Positions 8,118 through 17,246 of a stretch of DNA of 64,000 bases are shown here, piece after piece. The position numbers were made by a program, and so were the translations under genes. The notes beneath the pieces were generated by a model. The model saw only the letters and a program-made list of their open reading frames with translations, was not told where the DNA came from and did not search any database. Position 1 is the stretch's first letter; each line of letters starts with the position of its first letter. This DNA is from an uncultured Chloroflexota bacterium (GTDB lineage: Bacteria; Chloroflexota; Anaerolineae; Aggregatilineales; Phototrophicaceae): contig CALJKV010000105.1 of the NCBI GenBank assembly GCA_937974245.1, forward strand, positions 62,001-126,000. Reading direction: 5' to 3'.

Positions 8118-8744
8118 ATGCCAAAACGCGACAAACTACTGAGCGAACTACAGGGCCAGCACGATTACGGTGTTTTCCTGGCGGCACAGATGGGCGGCGT
8201 TCCCGAAGAACTCCAACTGATGATCCAGACGGCACAACTTGACGAGGCGGCCCAGGGGTTGCGACCACGCGGCCAGTATGTACTGCGTGTCCTGGGCGTC
8301 AAAGAGCATCGCGCCAGCCTGGGCGTGTTCGGCAATCTCTTTTTCACCGACCAGCACCCGCTGCTGTTTCACTACAATGAGCCACGCCAAATGATCCGCT
8401 TTTCCGGCAAACCGACGGATATTCATGAACTGGTGCTGGACATCCACCAAGCCTATGTCACCACCTTCGGCCCCTGGCGCGAACTGGCGGGCGACATCAA
8501 CCGGAGTCAGCCGCTGGTAAACCTGCTTACATCTGGTGAAGGCCTGCTGGGGGTGATGCCGCAGCCCGTGGCCGAGCGTATGGCGAAGGTCCTCGCCCAT
8601 CATAAGATGACCTGCACACTGGAAACCGAGCCGGAATCCGAAGACGATGAACATGGGCGCTCGCACAAGATGTCCATGCTCGGTATTGGTGACTCATACT
8701 TTGTGGCGATGGACTACAGCGTGGAAGAGATGGGGAAGATATAG
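8118..8744 (+). CDS. Conserved-looking hypothetical protein in operon with phosphoesterase
   Basis: A soluble protein of 208 residues with no signal peptide, membrane segment or family motif that I recognise. The composition and codon use match its neighbours, and the three-base spacing to the phosphoesterase gene argues that it is real and co-translated. The C-terminal third has an acidic stretch (EPESEDDEH). The central part has alternating strands (LFFTDQHPLLFHY) and helices (IHELVLDIHQAYV). Its role may be related to the phosphoesterase reaction, but this is only context. Confidence 0.6.
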   Translation: MPKRDKLLSELQGQHDYGVFLAAQMGGVPEELQLMIQTAQLDEAAQGLRPRGQYVLRVLGVKEHRASLGVFGNLFFTDQHPLLFHYNEPRQMIRFSGKPTDIHELVLDIHQAYVTTFGPWRELAGDINRSQPLVNLLTSGEGLLGVMPQPVAERMAKVLAHHKMTCTLETEPESEDDEHGRSHKMSMLGIGDSYFVAMDYSVEEMGKI

Positions 8745-8882
8745 AGGCTTGTGGTGGAGTCACAAGGGAAAGCGACCCAAAGTGACCGATGCCGCGTGAA
8801 AAGCACTCAGTGGCGATTTCAGTTGATTTTACATGATAGGTTACAATAGGTAAGAGCAGGGGAACACATAAGGAATACGACC

Positions 8883-10022
8883 ATGAGTTCTGACAATAGC
8901 AATCCCATTACTGAAGAACGAATCCGGGAATGCTTTTCTGGGAATTGGGTATTTATCCTGTATCGCCAGAAGCGCTTGCTATTACTGGCAGCCATTGTGC
9001 CTGCTGCGATCATCGGTCTTGGCGCATTGGGGGCTGCCCTGCTAGGCGTTTTTGCAGATTTTTCCGGAAATATGCTTGCTTATAGCGGGCAATTGCTCGT
9101 CGGAGCTGGCTTTGTCGCTTACTACTGGTTTGCTTCTAATCTTCCACGCATCCTCGTCGCCATGTACCCAGCATTTGAAGAGATGTACCCGGGACAGTTC
9201 ATCGCTATCGTCCAGAAATGGGCAAACTGGGTCGCCAACTATCCCTGGGTGATTCTGCTTTTTGTGGTCGGTTTCGTTATCACCAATTTCAGTGATGTAC
9301 TGACCCTATGGAACAACCCTGATCCAGAATGGGTGGGACAGCCTTGGGTACTCAGCCCACAATCCGTATTCTTTGCGATCTATTATGGTTTTCATAGTGT
9401 TGTAGTTGGGTCTTTTATGCTCGGTAGTGGTGCTGCCGGTATCCTCGGCAGTATCCTGCTGTTTCGTGAAATCCTGACACTCCCTGTTCGTCTGGACTAC
9501 TATCGCCGCCTGCGCTATGTCAGCGAATTAAGCGTGGGCATATCTGCCTGGACGCTGGTTTCCTTTAGTGGCATCATCATTGGGTCATTCATCATCAAGC
9601 CCAATACCACCTCCGAATTACAAATCGTCTCGATCTTTCAGTCCTTACTCGTATCGCTGGCGCTCCTGACTATTCTCGTAACACCAATTATTCTCGCACG
9701 ACAGGCAATTATTCGCGCAAAACGGCAAAGAATTGAAACCTATGAAAACCATTTGTATCAGCTAGCCGGGCGCATAGATAACGTTATCGCTCGTTTTTCT
9801 ACGGTTGTAAACGCTGAAGAACAGAAACACAACCAAGACACACTCGATACATTACGTAATGAGCGCGACATCCTCAGGCAGCAAATCAAGGATATCGAAG
9901 ATATTCCTGCCTGGCCGATTAGTGTCGGGGGACTGCTGCAGATTCTCGCTGCAATCGGTGTTCCGCCAGTCAGTGTGATATTGAACAGCATTATCGCTGT
10001 CTTCCTGGGCAGAGATAGTTAG
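8883..10022 (+). CDS. Polytopic membrane protein coupled to an isoprenoid-synthase-like gene
   Basis: A 379-residue protein with about six hydrophobic segments between residues 30 and 280, then a helical, charged coiled-coil region of some 65 residues (RIETYENHLYQLAGRI onward), and a final hydrophobic stretch near the C-terminus. I recognise no family. It stops two bases before the start of the next gene, so the two are probably translationally coupled and likely act together at the membrane. The presence of a membrane partner fits an isoprenoid-type substrate for the neighbour, but no direct motif supports this. Confidence 0.65.
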   Translation: MSSDNSNPITEERIRECFSGNWVFILYRQKRLLLLAAIVPAAIIGLGALGAALLGVFADFSGNMLAYSGQLLVGAGFVAYYWFASNLPRILVAMYPAFEEMYPGQFIAIVQKWANWVANYPWVILLFVVGFVITNFSDVLTLWNNPDPEWVGQPWVLSPQSVFFAIYYGFHSVVVGSFMLGSGAAGILGSILLFREILTLPVRLDYYRRLRYVSELSVGISAWTLVSFSGIIIGSFIIKPNTTSELQIVSIFQSLLVSLALLTILVTPIILARQAIIRAKRQRIETYENHLYQLAGRIDNVIARFSTVVNAEEQKHNQDTLDTLRNERDILRQQIKDIEDIPAWPISVGGLLQILAAIGVPPVSVILNSIIAVFLGRDS

Positions 10023-10024
10023 CG

Positions 10025-11068
10025 ATGTTTGGGGCCTTCCTCCACCGTGCTTTACGCTACTGGTTATTCAAAGTGCCGACTCGTAATATTGCTCTGATGC
10101 CGTTGTTTTCTATTGTGGATATACCGTTTATTGCTACAGTTGGGTTGAAACAATCCTATAATACCGTCTCTAATTTGAGGACTTTTCGCCGCAATTTGAG
10201 CAGTACCCGGTGGGCTGGCATAGCGGAACTCTATCCTCGACCAGTCCTGTGGTTTTATATCTATATACTCTTTTGCTGGGGGCGCTACTGCCATATACTT
10301 TCAGCCGTCATAAATGACCCGGAGCGCTCGCTTATCGGAGACAATTTTCTACGCTATTGCTGCCAGATTGACGATTTGCTGGATTCACATTCTCAAAAAG
10401 AGTCCTTGGTTGACCAGCCTGCCGCTATCAAACGCGATTACCGTGTCAAGGAGATTGCTCGCGAATTATGCAGCCGACTCGCACAGACCGATAGGCCGCA
10501 ATCAGTGAAAATGGCTGCCCTGCGTACCATTGTCCGTTTCCGGGCTGATGCCCTGGCGGCTATGCAACATGCCATTCATAACCCCGACGCGCCCCTCTCC
10601 GAAGTGATTCGAGATAAAGAGCAGACGGCGGGGAATCTGCTTCGTACCTGGGTACAGATACTCAATGATCTCTATGCTGTGCCAGAGCCACAAGCTTCTG
10701 CTGCGGCGGCGCTTTTTTTCAACCTCAGCATGATTGCCCAGTGTCTAGATGACTTAGGGGATATACCCGAAGATCAAGCAGAAAACACACAAAACCTGTT
10801 TATGGCGATTACCCGTCAATATCCGGCAGAATGGCTGCAACTCAATACCCATTTAGGAGTACAAACCGAGATGTTTCTGGATTGGCATTGGGCGAAGGCT
10901 CACATTCCGGGTTCGACAGCAGAAATACAGCGCTTATATAACGGCTATGCTGAAAATATGCTCAAGGATCAGGCTAATCCAGGGTTAGCAGAAGAGCTGT
11001 ATCAGACTATGGAGAAAATCCGCATAATGGGTTCACATCCCGCTAATGCGATAGCGAAATCTCCTTGA
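10025..11068 (+). CDS. Divergent class I isoprenoid synthase-fold protein
   Basis: All-helical protein of 347 residues with two aspartate motifs spaced as in class I isoprenoid synthases. DDLLD occurs at 116-120, in a context (YCCQIDDLLDS) that recalls the squalene/phytoene synthase first motif. QCLDDLGD occurs at 239-246, giving QxxDDxxD, the second motif of trans-prenyltransferases, followed by IPED. These would bind the magnesium-diphosphate substrate. Overall similarity to any known subfamily is low, so chain elongation, head-to-head condensation and terpene cyclisation are all possible. It follows the membrane protein gene with a two-base gap and precedes the HSD10-like gene, which has its own Shine-Dalgarno sequence. 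Confidence 0.6.
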   Translation: MFGAFLHRALRYWLFKVPTRNIALMPLFSIVDIPFIATVGLKQSYNTVSNLRTFRRNLSSTRWAGIAELYPRPVLWFYIYILFCWGRYCHILSAVINDPERSLIGDNFLRYCCQIDDLLDSHSQKESLVDQPAAIKRDYRVKEIARELCSRLAQTDRPQSVKMAALRTIVRFRADALAAMQHAIHNPDAPLSEVIRDKEQTAGNLLRTWVQILNDLYAVPEPQASAAAALFFNLSMIAQCLDDLGDIPEDQAENTQNLFMAITRQYPAEWLQLNTHLGVQTEMFLDWHWAKAHIPGSTAEIQRLYNGYAENMLKDQANPGLAEELYQTMEKIRIMGSHPANAIAKSP

Positions 11069-11113
11069 GTACTTCACATTCATCAAACTAGAATTTTGGC
11101 AGGAGCTTATATC

Positions 11114-11881
11114 ATGGAACTAAACGGCAAGGTAGCACTGATTACCGGCGGCGCATCGGGTTTAGGGGCGGCCTGCGCCCGGCGTTTTACCGCACAGGGG
11201 GCGAAGGTTGTTATCCTGGATCGGGACGAAGAACGCGGCGCGGCGGTGGCGGCGGAATTGGGTAACGCGGCACGCTTCGCCCACACCGATGTCACCGACG
11301 AAGACCAGGTGCAGGCGGCAGTTAACCTCGCGAAAAACGAGTTTGGAGCCGTCAACATCAATATCAACTGCGCCGGGGTGGCAACAGCGGGGCGCACTTT
11401 GAGCAAGAACGGGCCGCATTCCCTCGACATTTTTGAACTGGCGATCAAGATCAACCTCATCGGGACATTTAATGTGCTGCGCCTATCAGCACAGGCGATG
11501 TCGGAAAATGAACCGAACGAATCCGGTGAACGTGGCGTGATTATCAACACAGCATCGGTAGCGGCTTTTGACGGGCAGATCGGACAGGCCGCTTATTCTG
11601 CCTCGAAAGGTGGCATCGTCGGCATGACACTGCCCATCGCCCGTGACCTGGCGCGGAACGGTATCCGGGTGCTGACGATTGCCCCCGGCATCTTCAAGAC
11701 GCCGATGGTCGCCATGATGACTGAAGAAGTGCAGGCGTCACTGGCATCACAGATTCCATTCCCGGCGCAGCTTGGTGATCCGGCTTATTACGCCCAGCTT
11801 GCCCAATCCATCATCGAAAATCCCTATCTGAACGGCGAGGTGATTCGCCTCGATGGTGCAGTGCGGATGACACCCAAATAG
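11114..11881 (+). CDS. HSD10-type short-chain dehydrogenase (3-hydroxyacyl-CoA)
   Basis: NAD-dependent SDR of 255 residues that closely follows the animal type II 3-hydroxyacyl-CoA dehydrogenase (HSD17B10) over its full length. It has the cofactor motif TGGASGLG at 11-18, D36 at the end of beta 2 (selecting NAD over NADP), catalytic S148, Y161 and K165 in the QAAYSASKGG block, and the family signature IENPYLNGEVIRLDGA near the C-terminus. The likely role is oxidation of short-chain 3-hydroxyacyl-CoA in fatty acid or branched-chain amino acid breakdown. The ATG at 11114 is preceded by AGGAG at 11101-11105; a TTG at 11096 would only extend it by six residues. It is followed by an MBL gene after 14 bases. 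Confidence 0.92.
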   Translation: MELNGKVALITGGASGLGAACARRFTAQGAKVVILDRDEERGAAVAAELGNAARFAHTDVTDEDQVQAAVNLAKNEFGAVNININCAGVATAGRTLSKNGPHSLDIFELAIKINLIGTFNVLRLSAQAMSENEPNESGERGVIINTASVAAFDGQIGQAAYSASKGGIVGMTLPIARDLARNGIRVLTIAPGIFKTPMVAMMTEEVQASLASQIPFPAQLGDPAYYAQLAQSIIENPYLNGEVIRLDGAVRMTPK

Positions 11882-11895
11882 GGGGAAGCCTGTTG

Positions 11896-12636
11896 ATGGA
11901 ACCATCTTCCCTGCAACTAACCGATTCGGTCTGGGTGTTTCCCTGCCACCCCGATCCACAGAAACTACAACCGAACGTCGGCATCATTGTTTCCGGCAGC
12001 GATACCGTGCTGGTGGATGGTGGCAACAGCCCGCGCCATGCCCGCCGCATCCTGGATGCTCTGGATGAACTCAATGCGCCCCCAGTGCGTTATGTCATTT
12101 ACACCCACAGCCATTTTGATCATTTTTTTGGGACGCAGCTTTTTAGCGTACCCGCCATAGCCCATGAACTCTGCCGCCAGCGGGTACAGGACATGGCGGC
12201 CAAGCCCTGGAGTTTCAGCTACATTGAAGATGAAATCAAGGACTCGCCGGAACGCGCTATCGGGCTGCGCAATATCGCCCGCGTGATGGACGAGTGGCGC
12301 GGCTTTCGTATCGTCGTGCCTTCAGTGACATTCACGGCAGGGTTGCAGCTTTATCTTAATGGCGGACTGCTGCTGGAGATTGAACATGTCGGTGGGCAAC
12401 ATTCCCCCGATTCGTCGGTGGTGCGTGTGCCTGAGCAAGGAGTCATGTTCGTAGCGGATGCCTACTACCCACCCACGCCCGACTATCGTCAACCAGGGGA
12501 TACGATGGACTATGACCTCATCGCCCGCCTGATGCAGGATGAAACTATCCGGCAGGTGGTAGACGGTCACAGCGCCACCCCCTTGAGCCGCGATACGCTA
12601 CTGGCGCTACTGGATAAACGGGATGATGGAGGGTAA
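11896..12636 (+). CDS. MBL-fold metal-dependent hydrolase
   Basis: A metallo-beta-lactamase-fold protein of 246 residues. The metal motif HSHFDH is at 71-76, a His lies in GGQHSPDSS (near 165), an Asp in VADAYYP (near 187), and a final His in VDGHSATP (near 227). The family includes glyoxalase II, lactonases and thioesterase-like enzymes. The neighbouring HSD10-type gene makes an acyl-CoA or lactone-related substrate thinkable but unproven. The ATG at 11896 has the purine-rich GGGGGAAG just upstream; a TTG codon directly before it is less likely as start. Confidence 0.85.
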   Translation: MEPSSLQLTDSVWVFPCHPDPQKLQPNVGIIVSGSDTVLVDGGNSPRHARRILDALDELNAPPVRYVIYTHSHFDHFFGTQLFSVPAIAHELCRQRVQDMAAKPWSFSYIEDEIKDSPERAIGLRNIARVMDEWRGFRIVVPSVTFTAGLQLYLNGGLLLEIEHVGGQHSPDSSVVRVPEQGVMFVADAYYPPTPDYRQPGDTMDYDLIARLMQDETIRQVVDGHSATPLSRDTLLALLDKRDDGG

Positions 12637-12888
12637 TTCCATCGAAGTACGCCCCATCCCGTCCTTCCTCACAGTCGCACAACCGGGGCGATTTCCATGT
12701 TGAGGGTCTGGTAAATTGCCCCCTCAGATGTTCACCTTCTCCCGCCCATTTTTCGCTATTCTCAATCTGTTCCGTCAATCATCACCCCCTATTGCAGCAC
12801 TCTCATCGACGCTGAAACCGCTGCAATCTTTAGGGTGTGTTAAGTTTCGTGTGTTCAACTGGTCAGTATCACTTACTAGCAACCCGAG

Positions 12889-14586
12889 ATGACAACCATG
12901 ACCGAACAATCCGTTTCTTCTTCCAACCGGCGCGACTGGCTCTACCTGGGCATTTTTATCGTCGTCGTGCTGCTCATCACGTCTATTCCTTATTTTTATG
13001 CATATAAGAGCGCCCCGGATGACGTGCATTTTATGGGCGTGGTGTTCAATATTCCCGACCATTTCCAATATTTCTCATGGATGCGCGAGTCACAGACCCA
13101 ATTCCTTGTCCCCAACCAGTTGACACCAGAGGACAGCACACCGCTCCTCTTTAACTTCCTGTGGTTCACCCTGGGACGCGTCGAAAGCCTGACGGGCATC
13201 GAATACCGGACGGTCTACCAGATTGCGCGATTGCTGGCGGCGGCGTTCGTGATGATCGCCACCTACTGGTTCGCCTCACTGGTATTCACCAACCGCGCCA
13301 AACGCTGGACGGCCTTCCTGGTGAGTGTATTGGGAGCTGGCCTGGGCTGGGTATGGGTCATCGCCAAATATGTCGGCAAAGTGGAGATCGTGCCGCCGAA
13401 CTCGTTCGATGTTTACACCAGCGAGCCGAATACTTTCTTCAACATTCTGGCGTTCCCACATTTTTCAATTGCCGCCGGACTGATTGCGGTGATCTTCGGG
13501 CTGGTACTGCTCGGCCAGAAGAAACAGAGTATGCGCTACGCCTGGGCAGCGGCGGCGGTAAGCCTGCTTCTGAGTGTCCAGCACGCCTACGATATGTTCA
13601 TCATCTACCCGGTCATCGGCCTGTATGCGCTGTTCATCTGGCTGCGTGATCGCAAATTCCCCATTTACCTGTTCAAATTAGGGATCATCGTTGTCCTCAT
13701 CTCAGTGTGGCCGGCGCTCCAAGCATTTTATATCACCCAGGCTGACGACGTATGGAAAGGTGTACTGTCCCAGTTTGATAACGCCGGAGCCTGGACTCCC
13801 AATCCGCTCCACCTGCCGATTCTGATGGGTGTCAGTTGGCTGCTGGCGATCTGGGCGCTCAAGATTCGCCTGCCCTGGCGCGAACGTGATGATACGCACC
13901 TCTTCCTGATGGCCTGGTTCCTGGCGCACTTCATCCTGGTCTACATCCCGCTGAACTTCCAGATTCACCTGTTGAGCGGTTGGCAGATTGTGACAGGCGT
14001 GATGGCGACCATCGGCCTGTATACCCGTGTCCTGCCCTGGCTGCGCCGCCGCCTGAGCGCGATGTCACCGCAGCGGGTCGCCCTGCTGGGGTCATCCGCC
14101 CTGCTGCTGGCCGTCTTGCCCACCAACCTGTATATCTTCGCCTGGCGGACGCTGGATATGAAAGCCGCCTGGCAGGAAATGGACGAGCGCGTAACCGATA
14201 ATCGCTATTTTATCCGGGTCAGCGAGTATGACGCCTATCAGTTCCTGGAAACACAGGTTAAGGGTACGGATGTCGTGTTCTCCAGCCTGAATACCGGCGC
14301 ATTTATCCCGGCACTCACCGGGGCGCGTTCCTTCCTCGGTCACTGGGCGCAAACCCTCGATTTCCAGAACAAACGCACCATGGTGGACGCCTTCTTTAAC
14401 GCAGCAACCACCGATGACCAGCGCCTGCAACTCTTGAACGAATACAGCGTTAGTTACCTGTTTTACGGGCCGGAGGAAGCTAAACTGGGTGATTACGACC
14501 CGGTTGGTTCGCCCTTCCTCTCTGAGGTTTACAAAAACGACGATGTGACAATCTATGCGGTAGATATAACACAGTCTAGCCAGTAA
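12889..14586 (+). CDS. Polytopic GT-C-like membrane protein
   Basis: A 565-residue protein with about ten transmembrane helices and a soluble C-terminal domain (from about residue 430). The layout, with an Asp/His-rich first periplasmic loop (DDVHFMG, PDHFQYFSW) between helices one and two, is that of the GT-C fold glycosyltransferases that use polyprenyl-phosphate sugars (PMT, ArnT and relatives). The C-terminal region (AYQFLETQVKGTDVVFSS and onward) resembles the soluble part seen in such membrane transferases. Substrate unknown. The gene stands alone, ending at a hairpin at 14641-14658; TsaC converges on it. Confidence 0.65.
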   Translation: MTTMTEQSVSSSNRRDWLYLGIFIVVVLLITSIPYFYAYKSAPDDVHFMGVVFNIPDHFQYFSWMRESQTQFLVPNQLTPEDSTPLLFNFLWFTLGRVESLTGIEYRTVYQIARLLAAAFVMIATYWFASLVFTNRAKRWTAFLVSVLGAGLGWVWVIAKYVGKVEIVPPNSFDVYTSEPNTFFNILAFPHFSIAAGLIAVIFGLVLLGQKKQSMRYAWAAAAVSLLLSVQHAYDMFIIYPVIGLYALFIWLRDRKFPIYLFKLGIIVVLISVWPALQAFYITQADDVWKGVLSQFDNAGAWTPNPLHLPILMGVSWLLAIWALKIRLPWRERDDTHLFLMAWFLAHFILVYIPLNFQIHLLSGWQIVTGVMATIGLYTRVLPWLRRRLSAMSPQRVALLGSSALLLAVLPTNLYIFAWRTLDMKAAWQEMDERVTDNRYFIRVSEYDAYQFLETQVKGTDVVFSSLNTGAFIPALTGARSFLGHWAQTLDFQNKRTMVDAFFNAATTDDQRLQLLNEYSVSYLFYGPEEAKLGDYDPVGSPFLSEVYKNDDVTIYAVDITQSSQ

Positions 14587-14640
14587 GGACTGCCGGCATA
14601 ATAACAGAATCCAGTGGGGATAACGGCGAGGAATTTACGG

Positions 14641-14658
14641 CCTTGAGAAATCTCAAGG
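14641..14658 (+). terminator. Hairpin after the GT-C-like gene
   Basis: CCTTGAGA pairs perfectly with TCTCAAGG across two bases, followed by GTTTAAACC. It lies 55 bases downstream of the plus-strand stop codon and is a candidate terminator with only a short T-run. Confidence 0.4.
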
Positions 14659-14738
14659 TTTAAACCAGGGGATTGACCCTATACTACAAGTAGATCGCAG
14701 ACGCGATCGCGTACAAAATTCCCCAACTCCCCCAGTGT

Positions 14739-14767
14739 ATGTCGCCAGGCCTTGTGTCTGGCGACAT
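14739..14767. terminator. Strong hairpin overlapping the tsaC stop codon
   Basis: ATGTCGCCAG at 14739-14748 pairs perfectly with CTGGCGACAT at 14758-14767 across a nine-base loop. The right arm overlaps the first base (on the plus strand) of the tsaC stop codon. It probably acts as terminator or 3' stabiliser for the minus-strand transcript, and may block read-through from the convergent gene. Confidence 0.6.
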
Positions 14768-15417
14768 CACTTTATGCCAGAGGAATCCATGTGAAAGGCA
14801 TGACCAGCCAGGGCTTCCCGCAACTGCGCCTCGCTGATCGGCCCTTCGCGCAGGATACGCAGGGTATCTCCATGTGATTCGACGACAGTTGACGATAGGC
14901 TGCCCGGTGTTTCGCCCCCATCCAGATAGAACTGTACCGCATCGCCCAGAGCATCTATCGCCATCTGCACATTGGTTGGGCTGGCCGCGCCAGAAAGGTT
15001 GGCACTCGTGGCCGCCAATGCACCGCCCACCGCCTGAAGCAGCGCCACTAATGGCGGATGAGCGGGCATCCGCAGGCCAACCGTGTCATATTGTGAGAGA
15101 TTAGGGGGCAGCCCGGCACGCTTCGGCAGCGTCAGCGTGAGCGCCCCCGGCCAGAAGTGATCTGCCAGTAACCCCGCCAGCGGTGTCACCTCCTGGATGA
15201 AAGGGGCAGCCGCGTCCCACCCAGCTACCAGCACCTGAATCGCCTTCTCACGGGCGCGTCCTTTGGCCGCATACAGCCGGTCAATCGCCGCCTCATTCAG
15301 TGGGGAACACGCCACGCCGTAGACCGTATCGGTTGGGATAACGACCAGGCCGCCCGCCTGGATAACCGCTTGCACGGCAGGCAGGGCGGCAGGGTCAGTA
15401 ATCGAGATAATTTGCAT
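14767..15417 (-). CDS. L-threonylcarbamoyladenylate synthase (TsaC/Sua5 family)
   Basis: Makes threonylcarbamoyl-AMP from threonine, bicarbonate and ATP for t6A37 modification of ANN-decoding tRNAs. The YrdC domain covers the whole 216 residues: GGLVVIPTDTVYGVACSP near the N-terminus, the basic KGRAREKA motif, and SANLSGAASPTNV in the middle. No C-terminal Sua5 domain is present, so this is the short TsaC form. I chose the ATG at 15415-15417 because AAGGAG lies nine bases upstream; the longer frame from a GTG at 15438 would put that site inside the gene. The upstream SH3 gene stop is at 15439, so both probably share a transcript. Confidence 0.92.
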   Translation of the reverse strand: MQIISITDPAALPAVQAVIQAGGLVVIPTDTVYGVACSPLNEAAIDRLYAAKGRAREKAIQVLVAGWDAAAPFIQEVTPLAGLLADHFWPGALTLTLPKRAGLPPNLSQYDTVGLRMPAHPPLVALLQAVGGALAATSANLSGAASPTNVQMAIDALGDAVQFYLDGGETPGSLSSTVVESHGDTLRILREGPISEAQLREALAGHAFHMDSSGIK

Positions 15418-15438
15418 GGGGCGGCTCTCCTTAGCCAC

Positions 15439-17118
15439 CTATCCGCCCGTGCACAGGTTTTCCTCGCACGGGATATTGTCAGCATCCGCATCAAGGCTGA
15501 AGTTCCCCGCCGCCAGGCACGCCTGCGCCTCAGCACACGAGAACAACTGCTGACAGGTGAAGGCCGTAGATGGACACGCCACGCCCGACCCAGGTGTAGG
15601 CGCTACAGATGTCGGTATAAATGTGACCGGATTGACTACCAATTGTCCGGTGGCCGGATCAATACTCAAGCCTGGCCCACTTACCAGCGCCCCGGCGATA
15701 TTGCTGATGAGTAAAGCATACTCCCCACTCACCGGATCGGGCTGGTCTTCGCTAATGTCGCTCAGGATGAGGATGTAAAGGCCATTCACCGTCACAGTGA
15801 CCGGCGCAACTGTCAGGAGAGGTTCGCTCGTGCCACGCCCGACCGCCAGGAAATTCGTCGGATTATCAAATGGGCTGATCGCCAGCAGCGGCCTGATGTT
15901 GCCCTTGAGCTGTAACACCTCAAAACGCAGGGACTGGCCGACGGCGGCATCGAAGCAGTAGCCGGTAGATGTATTGCGCGGCGTCAACGAGTCAGTAATT
16001 ACCTCACCAATATGGATGCGCTGTAAAATGTCCGTCTGGTTCTGGAAAGTGAACAGACATTGATCGGGACCAACTTCAAGAATCGGCGGGATGAGTTCGT
16101 TCAAACGCCGCCGCAAATCGGCAAATTGTCCATCAGATATCTGGATCGCGTTGAGCGCCCCCTGTACCGTCGCCTCACCCACCACCGCATTCGTGTTCAA
16201 CGTGCGCTGGCTGCACGCCTCAATCCACAGGTCGATCGCCAGTCGCACATTCGCCATCGCAATATTGAAATCATTCTGCAACGGGTTGAGCGTAGGATAA
16301 TAAGCCGCCAGCAGTGGATTGGCGATATTGATGTCACTGGGACGCGGCGGGAAAGGCGTACACGCCACCCGCTGGCCGAGCGCTACCGTCGTCCACGTCG
16401 CCCGAATAGCATCGAGCGATTCCTGCGCGATATTGATACGTTCCAGCATCAGCCGCAGCGTGGCAAGATAGTTCTCATTGGTATCCGTCGAGGCCGGGGG
16501 CGCTGACGCCACCACACCATCAATCGGCAGTTCCACAACACTACGCCCGCCCTGGATTTCAACCCACTGCGTCACCACCCAACCGAGCGTCCCCTCAAAA
16601 TTCACCTGAAGCCAGGCGTTGTTCGCCGTGCGCCCCAGCAGAGGAAACACGGAATAGCGCGGCGGATTCGCCAGCACGGGATAGGCGGTACTGGGGCCGG
16701 CACGCAGCCGCAGCCCGCTTAACGCCAGGTAGCCAGAAATATCGCTGTTCGCGTTGGAAGGCCCGGATCGCGGGCTATCAAAACCGCCGTAGGGAATGGT
16801 GCGCGGGTCAGCCACCGGTAGTGTGCCCAGGTCGCCAAAGATGTTAATCACCGCGACGCCGATCCAACCTTCCTGGCCGTTAAAATCCACCCGCACCCAC
16901 TCGTTATCCGGGCTGCGGGCATCTGCCAGAGTCACCCAACCAGCATTCACAAAACCAACCACATCCGCGCCAATGGCGGGGAACAACCGGATATTCACGC
17001 CGTCCCGGTTGACGAGAATTTCAACCGTTGGGCGGGGCAGCGGCTGGGCCAGCACTGTACTGATTGACAGGCTCCACGCCAGCAGCAGGGTCATGAACCA
17101 GAAGACCGTTTTTCGCAT
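15439..17118 (-). CDS. Secreted protein with two SH3b domains and Excalibur motif
   Basis: A signal peptide covers about residues 1-24 (MRKTVFWF...VLAQ). Two bacterial SH3-like domains follow, at about 32-95 (DGVNIRLFPAIGADVVG) and 128-190 (LRLRAGPSTAYPVLA). A long helical middle part spans 215-345. A domain like the pre-peptidase C-terminal (PPC) beta-sandwich lies at about 375-465. At the C-terminus (519-557) an Excalibur calcium motif is clear: Cys-rich, with LDADADNIPCEENLC. SH3b domains bind cell-wall peptides and Excalibur is a surface calcium-binding module, so the protein is likely envelope-bound. No catalytic residues are seen. Confidence 0.8.
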   Translation of the reverse strand: MRKTVFWFMTLLLAWSLSISTVLAQPLPRPTVEILVNRDGVNIRLFPAIGADVVGFVNAGWVTLADARSPDNEWVRVDFNGQEGWIGVAVINIFGDLGTLPVADPRTIPYGGFDSPRSGPSNANSDISGYLALSGLRLRAGPSTAYPVLANPPRYSVFPLLGRTANNAWLQVNFEGTLGWVVTQWVEIQGGRSVVELPIDGVVASAPPASTDTNENYLATLRLMLERINIAQESLDAIRATWTTVALGQRVACTPFPPRPSDINIANPLLAAYYPTLNPLQNDFNIAMANVRLAIDLWIEACSQRTLNTNAVVGEATVQGALNAIQISDGQFADLRRRLNELIPPILEVGPDQCLFTFQNQTDILQRIHIGEVITDSLTPRNTSTGYCFDAAVGQSLRFEVLQLKGNIRPLLAISPFDNPTNFLAVGRGTSEPLLTVAPVTVTVNGLYILILSDISEDQPDPVSGEYALLISNIAGALVSGPGLSIDPATGQLVVNPVTFIPTSVAPTPGSGVACPSTAFTCQQLFSCAEAQACLAAGNFSLDADADNIPCEENLCTGG

Positions 17119-17246
17119 CGTCGCCTCATTTGCTGTGGATTGCGCTCATCACTGTAGTATAACAACGATTCGGCTTCGGCAATAGCGCCCTCTCAAACGG
17201 TAACTTATCGTGACACCCTTTGGGGCGTCTGGGGGGCACGAGATAC

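Noticed and set aside
14587..14766. tRNA or other RNA gene in the gap with strong hairpins
   Set aside because: The hairpins are isolated stems; no cloverleaf, CCA end or anticodon arm could be built. They were assigned as terminators.
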